This document shows positions 1-12,470 of a DNA stretch of 64,000 nt, in pieces. The notes beneath the pieces are model-generated. The model did no database searches. It saw only the letters and a program-made list of their open reading frames with translations, and had not been told where the DNA came from. The position numbers and the translations under genes are program-made. Source of the DNA: Acanthacorydalis orientalis. Its lineage: Eukaryota > Arthropoda > Insecta > Megaloptera > Corydalidae. Position 1 is the first letter of the stretch. Every line of letters begins with the position of its first letter. Location: positions 2,813,404-2,877,403 of the forward strand of contig CM068313.1 in the NCBI GenBank assembly GCA_034766995.1, read 5' to 3'.

Positions 1-1720
1 AGTGAAAAATACACTAAGACGGTTTTTCTCTACCTTCGTTCTTTGAAGATGATAGAATCACCATTTAAACTTTCATAAATTGAATTAAAAATGATCAGTA
101 TTTATTATAAATTAAAAAAGCGTTTTTGTGATTTATAAAGTGAGTGAAAAATACAGTAAGACGATTTTTATGTATCTTAGTTCTTTGAATATGATAGAAT
201 GGCTATTTAAATTCACATAAATGGAATTAAAAAGGATAAATAGTTATTTTGAATCGAGAAAGATTTTTTATGGTTTGTAGGATGAGTGAAAAATACATTG
301 AGAACCTTTTCAGAAATTTAGTGTACTGGAAATGATAGAAGCATCATATAAATATGCAACAGAAAGCCATAAACATCATTAATAATAATTTTTAGTGAAA
401 AAAAATATTTTAGAATTGATGGGGTGAGTGAAAAATACATTAAAAATTTTTCTATGTACCTTAGTTCTTTAATGATGATAGAATTGTTAATTAAATTCAG
501 ATAAATGGATTTAAGCATATTCAGTAATCATTTTTAATAAAAATTAATTTTTTAATTTTATGAGATTAGTCGAATATAAATTAGGAAGATTTTTATGTGA
601 CTTAGGGATCTGATAGTGATTGAATGGGCATCAAAATATTCACTAATAGACATTAAAATGATTAATTATCATTTTTAATGAGAAAACTTTTAGGGTTAAT
701 GGAGTTAAATAAAAAATACACTAGGAAGTGTTTTCTATAACTTAGTACTTTGAAGATGATAGAATTGCAATTTAAATTCACATAAATTGAATTTAAAGTG
801 AACAACAGTTATTTCGAATTAAGAAAATATTTTTTTCATTTGTAGAATAAGTCAAAAATAGATTAGGAAAATTTTACTGAGCTTCAGTTCTCTGATGGTG
901 ATTTAATTGTCATCGAAATTTGCATAAGTAGCCACAAATATGAATAATAATAATTTTTAATCAAGAAAACTTTCTTAGAGTCCATGGAGTGAGTGAACAA
1001 TACACTAGGTGATTTTTATGTACCTTAGTTCATCGAAAATAATAAAAACCAACAATTAAAAACAGATAAATGGAATTAAAAACGTTCAATAATTATTTTT
1101 AATATAAAATATATTTTTGTAATTTGTGAGGTCAATCGAAAATACATTAAGAGATTTTTCTATGTCTTAGCACTCTGATAATGATTGAATTGTCCTCGAA
1201 ATTTGCATAAGCAGACAAAAAAATTATTAATAAATATTTTTAATCGAAAAAAAATTTTTCAGGGTTGGTGGGGTGAGTGAAAAATACACTAGGAAGATTT
1301 TTTTGCACTTTAATTCTTTGAATATGATAGAATTTCAATTTAAATTCACAGATGTGGAATTGAAAATGATCAATACTTATTTTGAATCAAAAAAATATTT
1401 TTCTGATTTGTTGAGTGAGACAAAAAAAGACTAGGAAGGTTATTCTGTGCCTTAATGCTCTGATATTGATTAAATTGTGTTCTAAATGTGTATAAATAGG
1501 TACAAAAATAATTAATAATCATTTTTAATAAAAAAAATTTTTTAAGAGTCTTAGTGTGAGTGAAAATTACACTGGAAAAATTTTTCTGTACCTGAACACA
1601 TTGAAGATGATAGAATCGGTATTTAAATTCGTATAAGTAGAATTGAATGTAATTATTTGTCATTTTTGACCAAAAAAATTAAGATTTCCGGACTGCTTGA
1701 AAATTTATTGATAGATTTTC
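1..1720. repeat. 142-bp satellite array, alternating monomers
   Basis: About twelve head-to-tail monomers are visible through the recurring phrase GAGTGAAAAATACACTAGG near 1, 140, 283, 425, 565, 705, 848, 987, 1130, 1273, 1410 and 1557, a spacing of about 142 bp. From about 300 on, two monomer types alternate. One has GAAGATGATAGAATTGCAAT and the other CTCTGATGGTGATTGAATTG, so the higher-order unit is about 284 bp. The array runs off the left edge of the window. The small frames inside it are chance frames. Confidence 0.85.
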
Positions 1721-1915
1721 ATTTCAAAATCTTTTTTAAGGCATCCTGGTTTGACAGTTTCTCGAAAAATATTTTCTACAAATAAAATATTTCTTATAAA
1801 AAATTCCTATACCATTTTTTATTTCCACAAACGATTTTTTTTCATAAATCACTAAACATTGATCAGAAATGTTTAATAACTAATTATTAATCATTTTTGA
1901 TTGTGACCTGAACTT
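1600..1915 (+). repeat. Array-edge segment duplicated at 3.96-4.48 kb
   Basis: The last satellite monomer and about 220 bp of flank recur in the same order and orientation at 3960-4480. Shared landmarks are TTTGACAGTTTCTCGAAAAA / TTTGACAATTTCTTGAAAAA, AATAAAATATTTCT, and an A+T-rich end with TGATCA and ATTATTAAT. This is a segmental duplication of satellite edge plus flank. Confidence 0.7.
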
Positions 1916-2240
1916 CACCTGCAACTTCAACTTGTGGATCGAGTAATTTTGTTGTAATGTCAGACGGTCCCGAGCCCAGAAAAAAGAAGAGGGTTAATGG
2001 ATCAGGTTAGCAGCCCTCCCATCGTTTAATAAGAGTATATAATGCTCAAAATACTAGTAATAGCTTCAGAAATGGTCGGAATAAATGGCACCCAGGAAGA
2101 TTTCCAAAATGGTGGGCTGAAAGTTGAAGCTCTTCATCTATAAAGTCGCTGTTACAATGAGACTACACTAATGGAAAAAATAGATAGTTAATATATAGAT
2201 AGATAGAAAGAATAGAAGTTTACTAACGAGGAAGAAGAAG
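1916..2240. other. Unclassified mixed-composition stretch
   Basis: Less A+T-rich than its surroundings. 1962-2020 has the texture of a non-LTR 5' region (GTCAGACGGTCCCGAG, then GTTAGCAGCCCTCCC), but no coding frame confirms this. It is left unclassified. Confidence 0.3.
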
Positions 2241-2796
2241 ATTGTGACCTATTTACATTTCAAGAACAACTCCACCATCTCTAGTATCTCAATCTACATA
2301 AAAATCAAAAAAGAAATCAAATTTACACTACAAAACATTTTTCATGAAACATTTTCCAACATTCTGAAACACATTAAATCAAAACAACCGCATTTTCCGA
2401 ACCGTGCGTTCAAAGAGAACTCCAAATCCATTCACATGCGATTAAACAGATTTTGTTTGTAGGACGTTTGAATAGAAGTTGAAGGTCCTTTTGAACACAA
2501 TTACATCAAACAACAATTCGAAATAATGACTTTACGATGCACGGCGGACGGAACGCAAACGTGATTATTAAAAAAAATTAATAACCAAACCGAACAAGTT
2601 CGTGATACGATTGTAAAGTTGGAAAAAAAAAGATTACAATAAAACATATTTGTTTGAAATATTCGTTTACAATCGACATATATTTCGTTTCTATTGAGTC
2701 TGGGTCAAAAGGTGGCCTTAACGTGAATTTTTTAACACTGCAGATAATCGGACCAGTATTACATTTATAAAAAAACAAAGGTTATATACACAGATT

Positions 2797-2831
<35 letters not shown>

Positions 2832-3939
2832 TAATAAAATATGTATACAATCTTTCTGATAAATTGTGCAACATAACTTTATGGCAGAAGATAATAACGA
2901 TTGTTCGTACCAAAAGGTATTATTTAAAAGGTGCGGTGTGATCTGTGTAAAAAAGCAATTATTCCAATCGATTTTTTTAATGTTTAATGAACCCTTTCTT
3001 TATATGGAAGCCGTACGAGTGTTCATTTTCAAATAAATGTGTAATAAATTAACACATTCTGTATAATAAATCCGAGCTGCGAGCAACAATTATCACTTAC
3101 AAGGTTCCTGTTGTAAAAATTCAATTATATGTATATATTTGTTTTCATTTTAATAGCACTTTTATGAAAATGTGTCATTGCTGTGAGATGAATTGTACTT
3201 TCTGTTCGTTTATTAAATTACATACATTTTTTTTAATCGATGTCAGTGATGGTTTCGAGGTCGAGGACTCGTCCTCTCTAGAAATGAGACAACCCTCGAA
3301 TGTAATTGTTCGGAAATTAGACAGAACTTGAATGAAATTCAATGATTTTTCTATAAATTAACTCTTGTACCTTTCTCCGTTTATCTCGAAACCGTTCTTT
3401 AGATTTATAAGCTCGAGCATATTTTCAAACCAGGATTTAAATCAAAACCGATATTTCCGATTTTCTCTCACATGGTTCGTTTTTTTTTTCAATGAGTGAG
3501 ATATTGTTTAGACGAGACTAACAAGATTATAGTGTGTCGAATAAATCGATTCATACATTTCATAAGACAATTAGTCATTTCATCAAGTGCCCGTTCTCGT
3601 CATCCTCTAGAGTCAGTTCCATGTCAAGGCCCATTCCACAGTTGCGTGATTATCTTTATACAAGCATTTATTGTTTAATTGTGTTTGTTTTTTTCGTCTT
3701 TCAACGTCGAGTCGAATGCAGGTGTGGATTAATTATCCATTAACATTCTGCACGGATCATGCGAAGAATGAGGATGTTGGCGAGGTGGTTCGTGCGGTCG
3801 ATCGGTTTGGAAATTGTTCAGGCTTAGAATTGTTTGTTAAAATTTGAATAATTGCATAAATTGATTTTTAGGATTTGAGACAGGCTTTTGAAAAGACATT
3901 TTTTTAAAAATGGTTGAGTTTATTTGAAATATATAGATG
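2241..3939. other. A+T-rich DNA, no gene recognised
   Basis: Holds a short (TA)n(TG)n tract at 2796-2831 and small chance frames. Two overlapping frames at 3496-3743 resemble nothing I know. No splice or domain signal is convincing. Confidence 0.5.
2796..2831. repeat. (TA)n(TG)n microsatellite
   Basis: Uninterrupted TA dinucleotides pass directly into TG dinucleotides. This compound form recurs at 7.5, 32.2 and 35.1 kb. Confidence 0.95.
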
Positions 3940-3959
3940 GATTTTTGAGTAAACGAGTT

Positions 3960-4480
3960 TTTTTAATTTGAAAAATTTTGTATCTTGAAAAAGAGATCTG
4001 ATGGTGATTGAATTGCCATCCAAATTTGCATAAATAGACACAAAAATAAATAATTATTATTTTTAATCAAAAAAAAACTTCTTAAGGTTTGGTAGAGTGG
4101 CTGAAAAGCACACTAAGAAGACTTTTCTGTATCTTAATTCTTTAGAGAGAATCGCCGTTAAAATTCAGAGAAATAGAATTAAAAATAATCAATAACCATT
4201 TTCAACCAAAAATGATATGATTTATGCACTGATTGAAAATTTGTTTAAGGATTTTCATTTCTAAATTCTTTCTAAATCGTTCCCGTTTGACAATTTCTTG
4301 AAAAACATTTTCTATAAATAAAATATTTCTCAAATACATTTTCAGTATTTTTTTTTATTCCCCCAAATCATTTATTTTCACACCCCATATATCTCCAAAT
4401 ATTGATCCAAAATGATCAATAAATCATTATTAATGATCTTTGATTACAAACTACATTTATACTAACTTATATCCAAGAAT
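3960..4480 (+). repeat. Second copy of the satellite edge segment
   Basis: Begins with a type-b monomer (GATCTGATGGTGATTGAATT), continues with a type-a monomer, then the same unique flank that follows the 142-bp array at 1680-1915. Divergence is moderate, with substitutions and small indels throughout. Confidence 0.7.
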
Positions 4481-6059
4481 TTTCTAGTTTGAAAAAATGT
4501 TTTATCTTGAAAAAAAGATCACAGTATTAGAACACGTGATTTATTTCACAAATCTAGGATCGCATATCTTTTTTCTCTTCCTGATTATTAAAATCTTTAT
4601 CAAAAAAAAAACGATTTGAAGACCGAGCAGACATTCGGAAGAATATAAAGTAAGAATTATCTTGATTTTTAGTTTCTATAACTCATAATTAAAAGAATAG
4701 ACATTGCTGTGAAAGAAAGAAATACTTAAAATATTGAAAGTAATAAATGGTCAGAGTACAGTTCTCTGACACTGTGACTAAATTCAATTTCTCAAATTAA
4801 TTCTTTTTCAATTCTACAAACTACAAATACTGTTTTAATAAATTACCATTGATCATTTTTGAATCCAGCTTTCATTTCGAACTAAAAGAGAATAAACAAG
4901 AATTTAAATGATCAGTGTTGATTTATTTAACATTTTCGATCCGAGAAATGTTTCTGCTTTATGGAATGAAAGAAAGAATTAATTTGTGACATGATTTAAT
5001 ATTTCTTGTTATTTGTATGACGTCAGTACTTTTTTTAAACAATTTGAAAGCCTTGAGAGATGAGATGAGGTGAGGAAATATACAGATTGATATAAAAATC
5101 TTGTCGTACAGCATTTTTAATATCACTATCAGCTGTACAATGTTATAATAATTATCTTTTTCGCGTTTTAAAAAATACTGAAAGTTATGTAAAACTGTAG
5201 AAAGAAGTTTCTAACAAACAGTGAGCATAGAGTTAAATATTTTTTTTATTTTTTAACAATTATTTGCAAATAGAAAAGCGCTTTAATTCTTTCCGTTTTG
5301 ATGTTTTTTCAACATGTGCGAAATCAAGAAATAGATTTTCGTTGCAATTTGACTTCATAATTGTGGAGAAATGTTTAATCGAGTATTTGAAACAGATTAC
5401 CACATAATTGACTCATCATGCACAAAACCAACAAGATAATCTAATCAGAAATCAATATACTTGTATCTTCAGACACCACAAACTACAGACACAATTTTTT
5501 TTCATCAAATGTGTTCAATAAATTGGTATTGATCATTTTTATTTTCACTTATGCTCATTTCAATATCGTTCCTATCATGCTAAGTACAGAAAAATCTACC
5601 GGCTTAATAACAGACTCAGTAGAGATAACATTTTTGTATTTTATAAAATTTTCAGATTTCTTAAATATTGAATATAAAAAGTGTGATCAGAATAAATGGA
5701 GAAATACCAATCCGAGAATTAAGTTATTAAAACTTTTATTGCCAGACAAGTTAATTTTTGATAAAGATTCTAGTTTGATTCTTCTTGTTAATCGGATTTT
5801 CACTATTATTACTTATTTACACTAGAAATCATAAAATATATAAAGTGTTGCTTTAAATATTGAAAAGTTTGTAGACAAAGTATCGATTTTTATTCAAACA
5901 ATTTTTTTTTTATTTTGAGTAGTTAAAAGGGAGTTTCTTGGGGAGTAGTTAAAGAGATTTAGTTCTTTGCGATAAATTTAATTAATGTATCTGTGTAGAT
6001 AAAAATAATAGGATTTTTATTTCCTATTGTGATAAATATTGATCGAATGTTGAAATATG
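4481..6059. other. A+T-rich DNA, no gene recognised
   Basis: The longest frame (5511-5825, 104 aa) has no recognisable motif, has low-complexity A+T-driven composition, and is not flanked by convincing splice sites. I see nothing else. Confidence 0.5.
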
Positions 6060-6513
6060 CAGGGGCAGATTTATACAAGCTGCCGCTCTTAGGCAACCAA
6101 TCAAATATCGCCTCTTCTCCTTAAATTTTATGTAGATGAATTGATAGAAATCCGTGACTTATTAATTTTGAGAACAGAAATAATTTTTAATGATCACTAA
6201 AAAATTTGTAAAATCTTCCATTCATTTAATTTATTTTTTTAAAAAAAAACAAATAGAGGTATAGAAATTGACTATATCATACAAATTATACTTTCAAGAA
6301 AAATGTAACTATTAAAAATTTTCCCATGTTACCAGCTTTGAAAAACTCATTCATTTCAAAAATACTGATATTTGAGCTACCTGTAAATCAAAAGTATGAT
6401 TGAAAAGAAAATTTCCAGCTTTTTAAAATGTGTCGCCTATCAAAATTTGCCTCCCTTCGAAATTTTCCCCCCTGTGTAGTGACCCATGTTGCCCCTCTCT
6501 AAATTCTACGCTG
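6060..6513. mobile_element. Non-autonomous hAT-type element (~454 bp)
   Basis: The left end reads CAGGGGCAGATTTATAC and the right end, on the opposite strand, reads CAGCGTAGAATTTAGAGAGG. These are imperfect terminal inverted repeats of the CAGGGGCGGATTTAG type common in insect hAT MITEs. The 8 bp outside each end (GAAATATG and ATTATATG) share their last five bases, as expected of a decayed 8-bp hAT target duplication. The interior has no transposase frame. Short C-rich blocks (CGCCTCTTCTCC, TTGCCTCCC) lie just inside the ends. Confidence 0.65.
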
Positions 6514-6676
6514 ATTATATGTCTTTTTATAAGATTTATTTGAAATTAAAACTTGAAAACGTGTGAATTTTCATTAGATCAAAAAAATATCCATTGGATC
6601 TAATGATAATAAGGTTTTCTGTTTATGAAATTCAATGGAATTTTTTTAAGAACAAATTAATTTTATTATAATTTAA

Positions 6677-6678
<2 letters not shown>

Positions 6679-6709
<31 letters not shown>
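6679..6709. repeat. (AT)n microsatellite
   Basis: Pure AT dinucleotides. Confidence 0.95.
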
Positions 6710-6712
<3 letters not shown>

Positions 6713-7063
6713 GTATATATGTTTATTTAAAAAAATTCTTCATGACTGATTCGGAAGATCGTGATTTAGTATTCAGTTCAAGGTTTATTTCAAACATGTC
6801 ATTTTTAAATCGAAACGTACTTAGTAAACACAATTAAATACTGAAAAACCTCTAACAATTCCTACAGAAAAAGTGTTCGAAAAAAAATTCCGTACACATT
6901 CTTTGTTACTAATATAGTTTTTCGATACACATATATTAATTAATACTGACCTTTGTTTTTCGGACAGCCTTGCCACAAACGTTGAAATCTGCAACAAAAA
7001 AAGAGAAACGTACTTTAATGTTTGGTTCTATGAACGCGGTCACTTTTCTATACACTTCTATAT

Positions 7064-7088
7064 AATTATATATATATATATATGTATG

Positions 7089-7119
<31 letters not shown>

Positions 7120-7138
7120 ATATATATATATATATATG
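7064..7138. repeat. (TA)n microsatellite with GTATG interruptions
   Basis: TA dinucleotides interrupted twice by TATGTATG. The long Tyr/Ile runs of frames read across it are artefacts of the dinucleotide. Confidence 0.95.
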
Positions 7139-7528
7139 AAGCAAGATATTCATGAACACAGGAATAGATATCAATGCCACACCTAAGAATCGATATATCG
7201 AGCCATTCGTCCCAATTGTAGTGATCTCTAATGATCCGATAACGAAATAATTCATTTTTTTTATATATAAACTCTAATAAATTCACAAACGTGTTTGTGG
7301 TGTGTGTTCGATGGGCGTTGGTGCAGAAATCGTTCGTTTGCTCCAGTTTTAAGTTCAATTTATGTGCGACGGCAAAAAATCTTATTTTGACATTTAAAAC
7401 GCCGGCGCAGGTTCCCTCTACTTGCGTACAATTCCAGTCCGACAGGTTTGTTTTTTTTATGCGAGAGTCGGTGTAACGGATATTATTTCATATAGTACAA
7501 TGTCACTGTAGGTGAAACTATGCATTTT

Positions 7529-7538
7529 TATATATACA

Positions 7539-7601
<63 letters not shown>

Positions 7602-7602
7602 A
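7529..7602. repeat. (TA)n(TG)n microsatellite
   Basis: Long TA run ending in about seven TG units. The 66-aa frame that crosses it owes most of its length to the repeat. Confidence 0.95.
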
Positions 7603-7714
7603 TCGAATGCGTGCCGTGGCGAGATTGTTGGGATGTTTGGTCGGATTAGAAGAGATGGTGCTGTTTGGAATTTTTTTAATCTCTGCTGTGGAGATGTGCG
7701 TTATTATAATTTTT

Positions 7715-9150
7715 TTTTAGAGAATTTCAGACAGTTTATCATTAGATGAAGGTCCATATATTCATATACAGACATCTGTTTGAACTTATATTTTTTTTAT
7801 TCGAGTTCAGAGATTCTGTCATAAGACAATGGCCCATTTTTTCACCTACTGACTTCGAAGAACACTCACGAATTTTTTTAACAAATTTCACATACTTTAT
7901 TGTAAAATATAGCCCTTTATCTTGACATGGAGATATCTATGTGGATTCACGAATTTTTTTAGTCATGTTCAGAGATTCTGTCATAAGATAAAGGGCCATT
8001 TCTTCACCTATGGACTTAGATGAAGATTCGCTAATTTTTTTAACAAACTTAAGATATTTTATTGTAAAATATAGCCCTTTATCTTAACATGGAGATATCT
8101 ATGAGGACTCACGAATTTTTTTAGTCATGTTCAGAGATTCTGTCATAAGATAAAGGGCCATTTCTTCACGAATAGTCTTATATGAAGACTCGTGAATTTT
8201 TTTAACAAGTTTCACATATTTTACTGTAAAGTATAGGCCTTTATCTTGACATAAATATATCTGTAAGAACTCGTGATTTTTTTTAGACGAGTTCAGATAT
8301 TTTGTAATAAGAAAATGGTCCATTTCTTCATTTACAGACTTAGATGAAGACTCGGTAATTTTTTTAAACAAAGTCCACACATTTTATCATCAATTATAAG
8401 CCTATATTTCAACATGGAGATATCTACGTAGACTCACAAATTTTTTATCAAAAGATAAAATCCGTTATATTTACATATTGATTTTTTTAAGGGCCTGGAA
8501 TTTTTTTAGGACAATTCAGTCATTTTATCATAACATATAAGCCTATATCTTAATGTAGAGATATATTTGGCGACCCGCGAATTTTTTTACTAGAGTTCAG
8601 AGATTCTATTGTAAGATAAAAGCCGGTATATTTATATTAAAGATTTTTTTCAACAAATTTCACACTTTTTATCATAAAAAATCGGTCATTATCTCGACAT
8701 AAAAATATCTGTGGAGAGTTACAATTTTTTTTAACTGAGTTCAGAGATTCTATTAAAAGATAAAATCGGTAATATTTACATAAAGATTATTTTAAGGACC
8801 TGGAATTTTTTTTAGTACAATTCAGACATTTTGTCATAAAATATAAGTCTGTATCTTGATGTAAAGATATCATTGACAACTCACGATTATTTTTACAAGA
8901 GTTTAGAGATTCTATTGCAAGAGAAAAACATTTATATTTATATAAAAGATTTTTTCAAGGACTCGCGATTTTTTTCAGTTATTCCAGACAATTTAATGTA
9001 AAATATAGGCCCAAAATACTGACATAGGGACATTGTGGGGACTCACGATTTTTTTTAATAAAGTTTGGACATTTTATTTTAAAATATAAGCCCATATCGA
9101 CATAAAAGTATTAGTGAGGACTGACGGATTTTTTAAATGGAGTTCGAATT
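7715..9150. repeat. 162-bp dimeric satellite array
   Basis: GAGATTCTGTCATAAGATAA recurs near 7810, 7971 and 8133, and in more decayed form to about 9100, a period of about 162 bp. Each unit is itself two related ~80-bp halves. One has TTCAGAGATTCTGTCATAAG and the other ATATTTTATTGTAAAATATA, and each half ends in the same tract near ACTCACGAATTTTTTT. The left units are the best preserved. The 93-aa frame at 8099-8380 on the minus strand simply reads through repeat units and is not treated as a gene. Confidence 0.85.
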
Positions 9151-9439
9151 GAAGAATTAAAAAATGAACTTTGTTCAAAAATAAAAATCAACAAATGTAT
9201 AAAATGAAAATAAAAAAAACTAGAAATCCACAGTTAATAAAATTAGTACTGTCATTTGAATTTCACCGAGAATACAAAAAAAGAAATTCTCAGTCTTCTC
9301 CCATATATGTTGTCCCTAGACAAAAAAAACATGAGAAAGTTATAGACAGTAACGTTGTTTAAGAAGTACAGCGTTGTACGAGGATGTACCTGTATATATT
9401 TATGTTGATGTATTGTAAAAGACAGACAGACAATGAAGT

Positions 9440-9990
9440 TCGATCAACTTCACATTATCGCGTCATAAGTACATAGTTTCGTTGACAACTATTATGAACG
9501 AAGTCACCATCATCCCCGCCTGTCTTGACTTCATATCTCTCCCGTTATCGTCGAACGTCGTGACGGAAGCGAGACGGTCCCTAACGACTATTTGATATTC
9601 TATCGTCAATTCATCAAGCGAACGCTGCCGTGACGTCGGACTTGATGGCATCGACGACGGTGGAGAAGAAGAAGAAGAAGAAGACGACGACGCGACGTCG
9701 TTGCGACGAAGAAGAAGACGACCGCGTCGACAGTGTAGACATCGCCGTTGATAACTTCCTGTTGAAACGTCGCTGTTGATAACACGTCGCAGACAGCGCA
9801 CAGTGCGCTGCCACCGCGACAACATCGAAATACACTACAGTGTTGAACGAAACTGTTTTGCCGAGTAATAAAGACAACAGAAAAACGGTGTTGCTCGCCC
9901 GAGAGGAAATGCATTCGACGCTCATATTGGTTTCTATATATAGATTTGCGTTATGTTGTAACGCTTATTATTGCGAAGGTTGTCGTGTTC
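9440..9990. other. CpG-rich block with GAA/GAC triplets
   Basis: Sharp rise in G+C and CpG against A+T-rich flanks, with (GAA)n at 9667-9685 followed by GAC triplets. Three overlapping antisense frames of 102-120 aa exist only because stop codons are rare here, and their Ser/Arg-rich runs come from the triplets. A candidate for host regulatory or exon sequence, unassigned. Confidence 0.4.
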
Positions 9991-10195
9991 GTTTCTTTTT
10001 TGCCACCGCCATTATATATCTACATAAATTGTATACGTTCTGACATTGTTCCATAATGATATACAAAAGTGTCATTTGGAAAAAGATATATTTATATGTA
10101 TATCACATATCATCGATCCGGTATTCATGAAATGAATTTCATAAATTCTGTTTACAGTCCTGTTTCTTTTTCTATGACAATGAACACAATCCAAT

Positions 10196-10554
10196 ATACT
10201 AGGTGTTCCAGAATGTATCACCACGTTTGTTTTGCTTATAACTTTTTTTATTTTAATTACTTTTTTTGTAATTTCCTTTCACAATTATAAAATCAAATCC
10301 ATCAAGATTAATATCCGTTCCTCAAACACTCCCCTTCACTCCTTCCCTCCCTTCCTCTTTCTTTCCATCTCTCTATTTATATTTATATATATACTGGTGT
10401 CCCAAAATTTATCTGTTTATTTGTTTTGCTTATAACTTTTTTATTTTCATTACTTTTTTGTAATTTTCTTTCAAAATTATAAAATCCAATCCATCAAGAT
10501 CAATATCCGCCCCTAAAACACTCCCCTTCCCGCCCATTTCATTCTCTCTCCCTT

Positions 10555-10586
<32 letters not shown>

Positions 10587-10640
10587 CACATACTAGTTGT
10601 CCCAAAATTTATCACTTTGTTTTGCTTTTACCTTTTTTTA
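10196..10640 (+). repeat. ~185-195-bp tandem repeat, left array
   Basis: Three units start at ACTAGGTGTTCCAGAATGTA-like boundaries near 10196, 10390 and 10588. Each holds a T-rich part (TTGCTTATAACTTTTTTATT), AATCCATCAAGAT, AATATCCGCCC, then a strong C/T strand-biased tract (CCCTTCCTCTTTCTTTCC) and TATATA. The same unit occurs in the opposite orientation at 12470-13500. Confidence 0.85.
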
Positions 10641-10812
10641 TTTTCTGATATTATTGTGATACTTGTCTGATATTATTTTCAAAGCTTGATAATGAATCAC
10701 TTATTGAATTAAACACTCTTTTTTTATTTACAGTCTGTGTTGATTTTTTTTAAACTTGTTCGAATGTTATAATAAAAACACATAGGTTGATAAATTTTGA
10801 GACACCCGATAT
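10588..10812. mobile_element. Possible terminal-inverted-repeat element at array end
   Basis: The last unit begins GTTGTCCCAAAATTTATCAC. The sequence at 10786-10808, GGTTGATAAATTTTGAGACA, is its imperfect reverse complement, giving inverted ends about 220 bp apart. The arrays may therefore have grown from a small inverted-repeat transposon whose end is the unit boundary. No coding capacity. Confidence 0.45.
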
Positions 10813-10999
10813 TAACAGCGTGTATGCATAATTTCTTTCTTTCAAATTTCAACAATTCTATCGAGGTGAAAGGTTTTAAATGTCACATTTGTCGAATTAA
10901 TTTATTGTTAAAAAACAAATGGAATCTTAAATGAATTAAATTTGAATTTGATTAAGGAATCAGTACATTATAAAATCAAATTTAATCAAATGACATATA

Positions 11000-11720
11000 G
11001 AACCGAATCTAAGAACATTTTCAAAGCAGAGAGTGAACATAATCGGATCAAAATTCTATCGATTTCCCTCAAATGTTCTTTGTTTGTCGGACGAAAGAAT
11101 GATCGATTTGTGGGATAACACAAAGCGGCGTTTTCGAAAAAAAAAACGTACTGAAAAGAAAGCAGATAACAGGTACTAGCCAATGTTTATTTTATATCCA
11201 TCGTCAATACCGTCCTCATGAATCCATAACGCGATTGTTCACGGTATCTTACATCAATATCGGATCACCGGATGTGGCGCGCTCGCTTTCGACAGCGGCG
11301 CGCGTCGATAATATCGTACGCCCACCGTACCTCCGGCCGTCGTTCGACGTCGCGATAACCTGTCTGTCGAGTAGCACTAGAAGTCGACACAATGGGACAC
11401 GCGTCGAGTGACACGGCTCCCCGAAAGGATCAACTCGGATGATCTGTACGGTGCAGCCGCACGTCCTGTGGAAGATCTGCACGTTGTTTCCGTTCGACGC
11501 GTCGTCGGTTTCGGTTTCAGCCACTTGTCGACGCGTGTTCGAGCGTGGCCCGAGCCTTCGGATCGATCCGATCGTATTTATTTAGTTCGATACTTTAAAG
11601 ACTTCGTCATGACGGTACTCGATTTGTATCGGAGTATGTGCTTTTTTTCTCTTGTCGGAAGCGTACGACGGACAAGCATATCGAGGGTTTCTTTTCAAAT
11701 GTGCTGAAAAGTCAACAGGG
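11000..11720. other. CpG-rich block between inverted arrays
   Basis: Rich in CpG (for example GTGGCGCGCTCG near 11274) and without repeats I can recognise. Frames on both strands (11249-11524 minus, 11408-11707 plus) overlap each other and have no known motif. It sits between two oppositely oriented copies of the ~185-bp repeat array. Confidence 0.4.
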
Positions 11721-11799
11721 ATATTCACTTTTCGTCCCTTTTGTGTATTCGGTTCTTAGAATGAATCTTTTTTCAAATAAGATTATAGTTGTGACTGTA

Positions 11800-11826
11800 T
11801 TAGATGTACAAATTAATTCGGTGCAT
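11800..11826 (+). mobile_element. Isolated family B mariner terminal repeat
   Basis: TTAGATGTACAAATTAATTC followed by GGTGC matches the family B end. A second partial match starts near 11995. No attached transposase sequence. Confidence 0.5.
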
Positions 11827-11882
11827 AAAGTTTCAGTTTTAAAGATCAGTTTCCGGATCAAAAATGAAAATATGAAATTGAA

Positions 11883-12470
11883 ATAAATTTCAATTCAAAT
11901 CTTTAGAAGATTTTTATAGAACTTCTAGCATTTCTCTAAAGTTCAGCAGTAATCTATTAACTTACGATGACTTAATTCGTTTTTGTACTTCTATTAGATG
12001 TACAAATTAATTCGATTTTTTTTATAGAAAAAAATATTTATGAAAAAATTGAACACATTTCAACCCTCAAAATAACCCTCCATTATTTTATTTTTTTTTT
12101 TGCTACATCTGGGTGACATCTGACTAATCCCTTATCTAAATAAAGATGAAGACTTTCAGTCGATGAAGTCATAATGCATTTTCGGACTTCTTTCGCTGTT
12201 GTAGTATTGTTTGCATGTTTATGCGTCACATCTTTCCCCAAATTGATCAAATCATTCCCGCGGCCTTGGTAGTATTTTTTTTCAACTGAAATGCAAAAAT
12301 GTGCAATACCCCATTTGTTACTTTTTGGATACCATCGTATTTACTAGGTTATACCAACTTCTTGGCTAGGATATATAATGTTTTTTTTATTTTAAGATTG
12401 GCACTTCAAAATCCTAAAATAGAAGAAAATATTTCAATTTGAAATAGTTATAGCTCACTCAGTCTAACTC
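11883..12470. other. A+T-rich DNA, nothing recognised
   Basis: Contains a short repeat of the family B terminus near 11995. Otherwise no element, frame or structure stands out. Confidence 0.4.

Noticed and set aside
1962..2140. LINE 5' region
   Set aside because: Texture suggestive (GGTCCCGAGCCCAG, GTTAGCAGCCCTCCC), but no endonuclease or reverse-transcriptase wording follows in any frame.
5511..5825. 104-aa plus-strand frame as a small protein gene
   Set aside because: A+T-driven composition, no domain, no conserved context. Frames of this length are expected by chance in 64 kb.
7058..7255. Tyr/Ile-repeat proteins across (TA)n tracts, here and in many similar places
   Set aside because: TA dinucleotides encode YIYI in one frame and ICIY-like runs in others. 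They vanish if the microsatellite is masked.
8099..8380. 93-aa minus-strand frame as a peptide-repeat gene
   Set aside because: Encoded by the 162-bp satellite. The periodic KKIHESS-like words follow the DNA period.
9606..9925. Ser/Arg-rich antisense frames in the GAA/GAC block
   Set aside because: Three frames overlap in different phases, and the runs come from triplet repeats.
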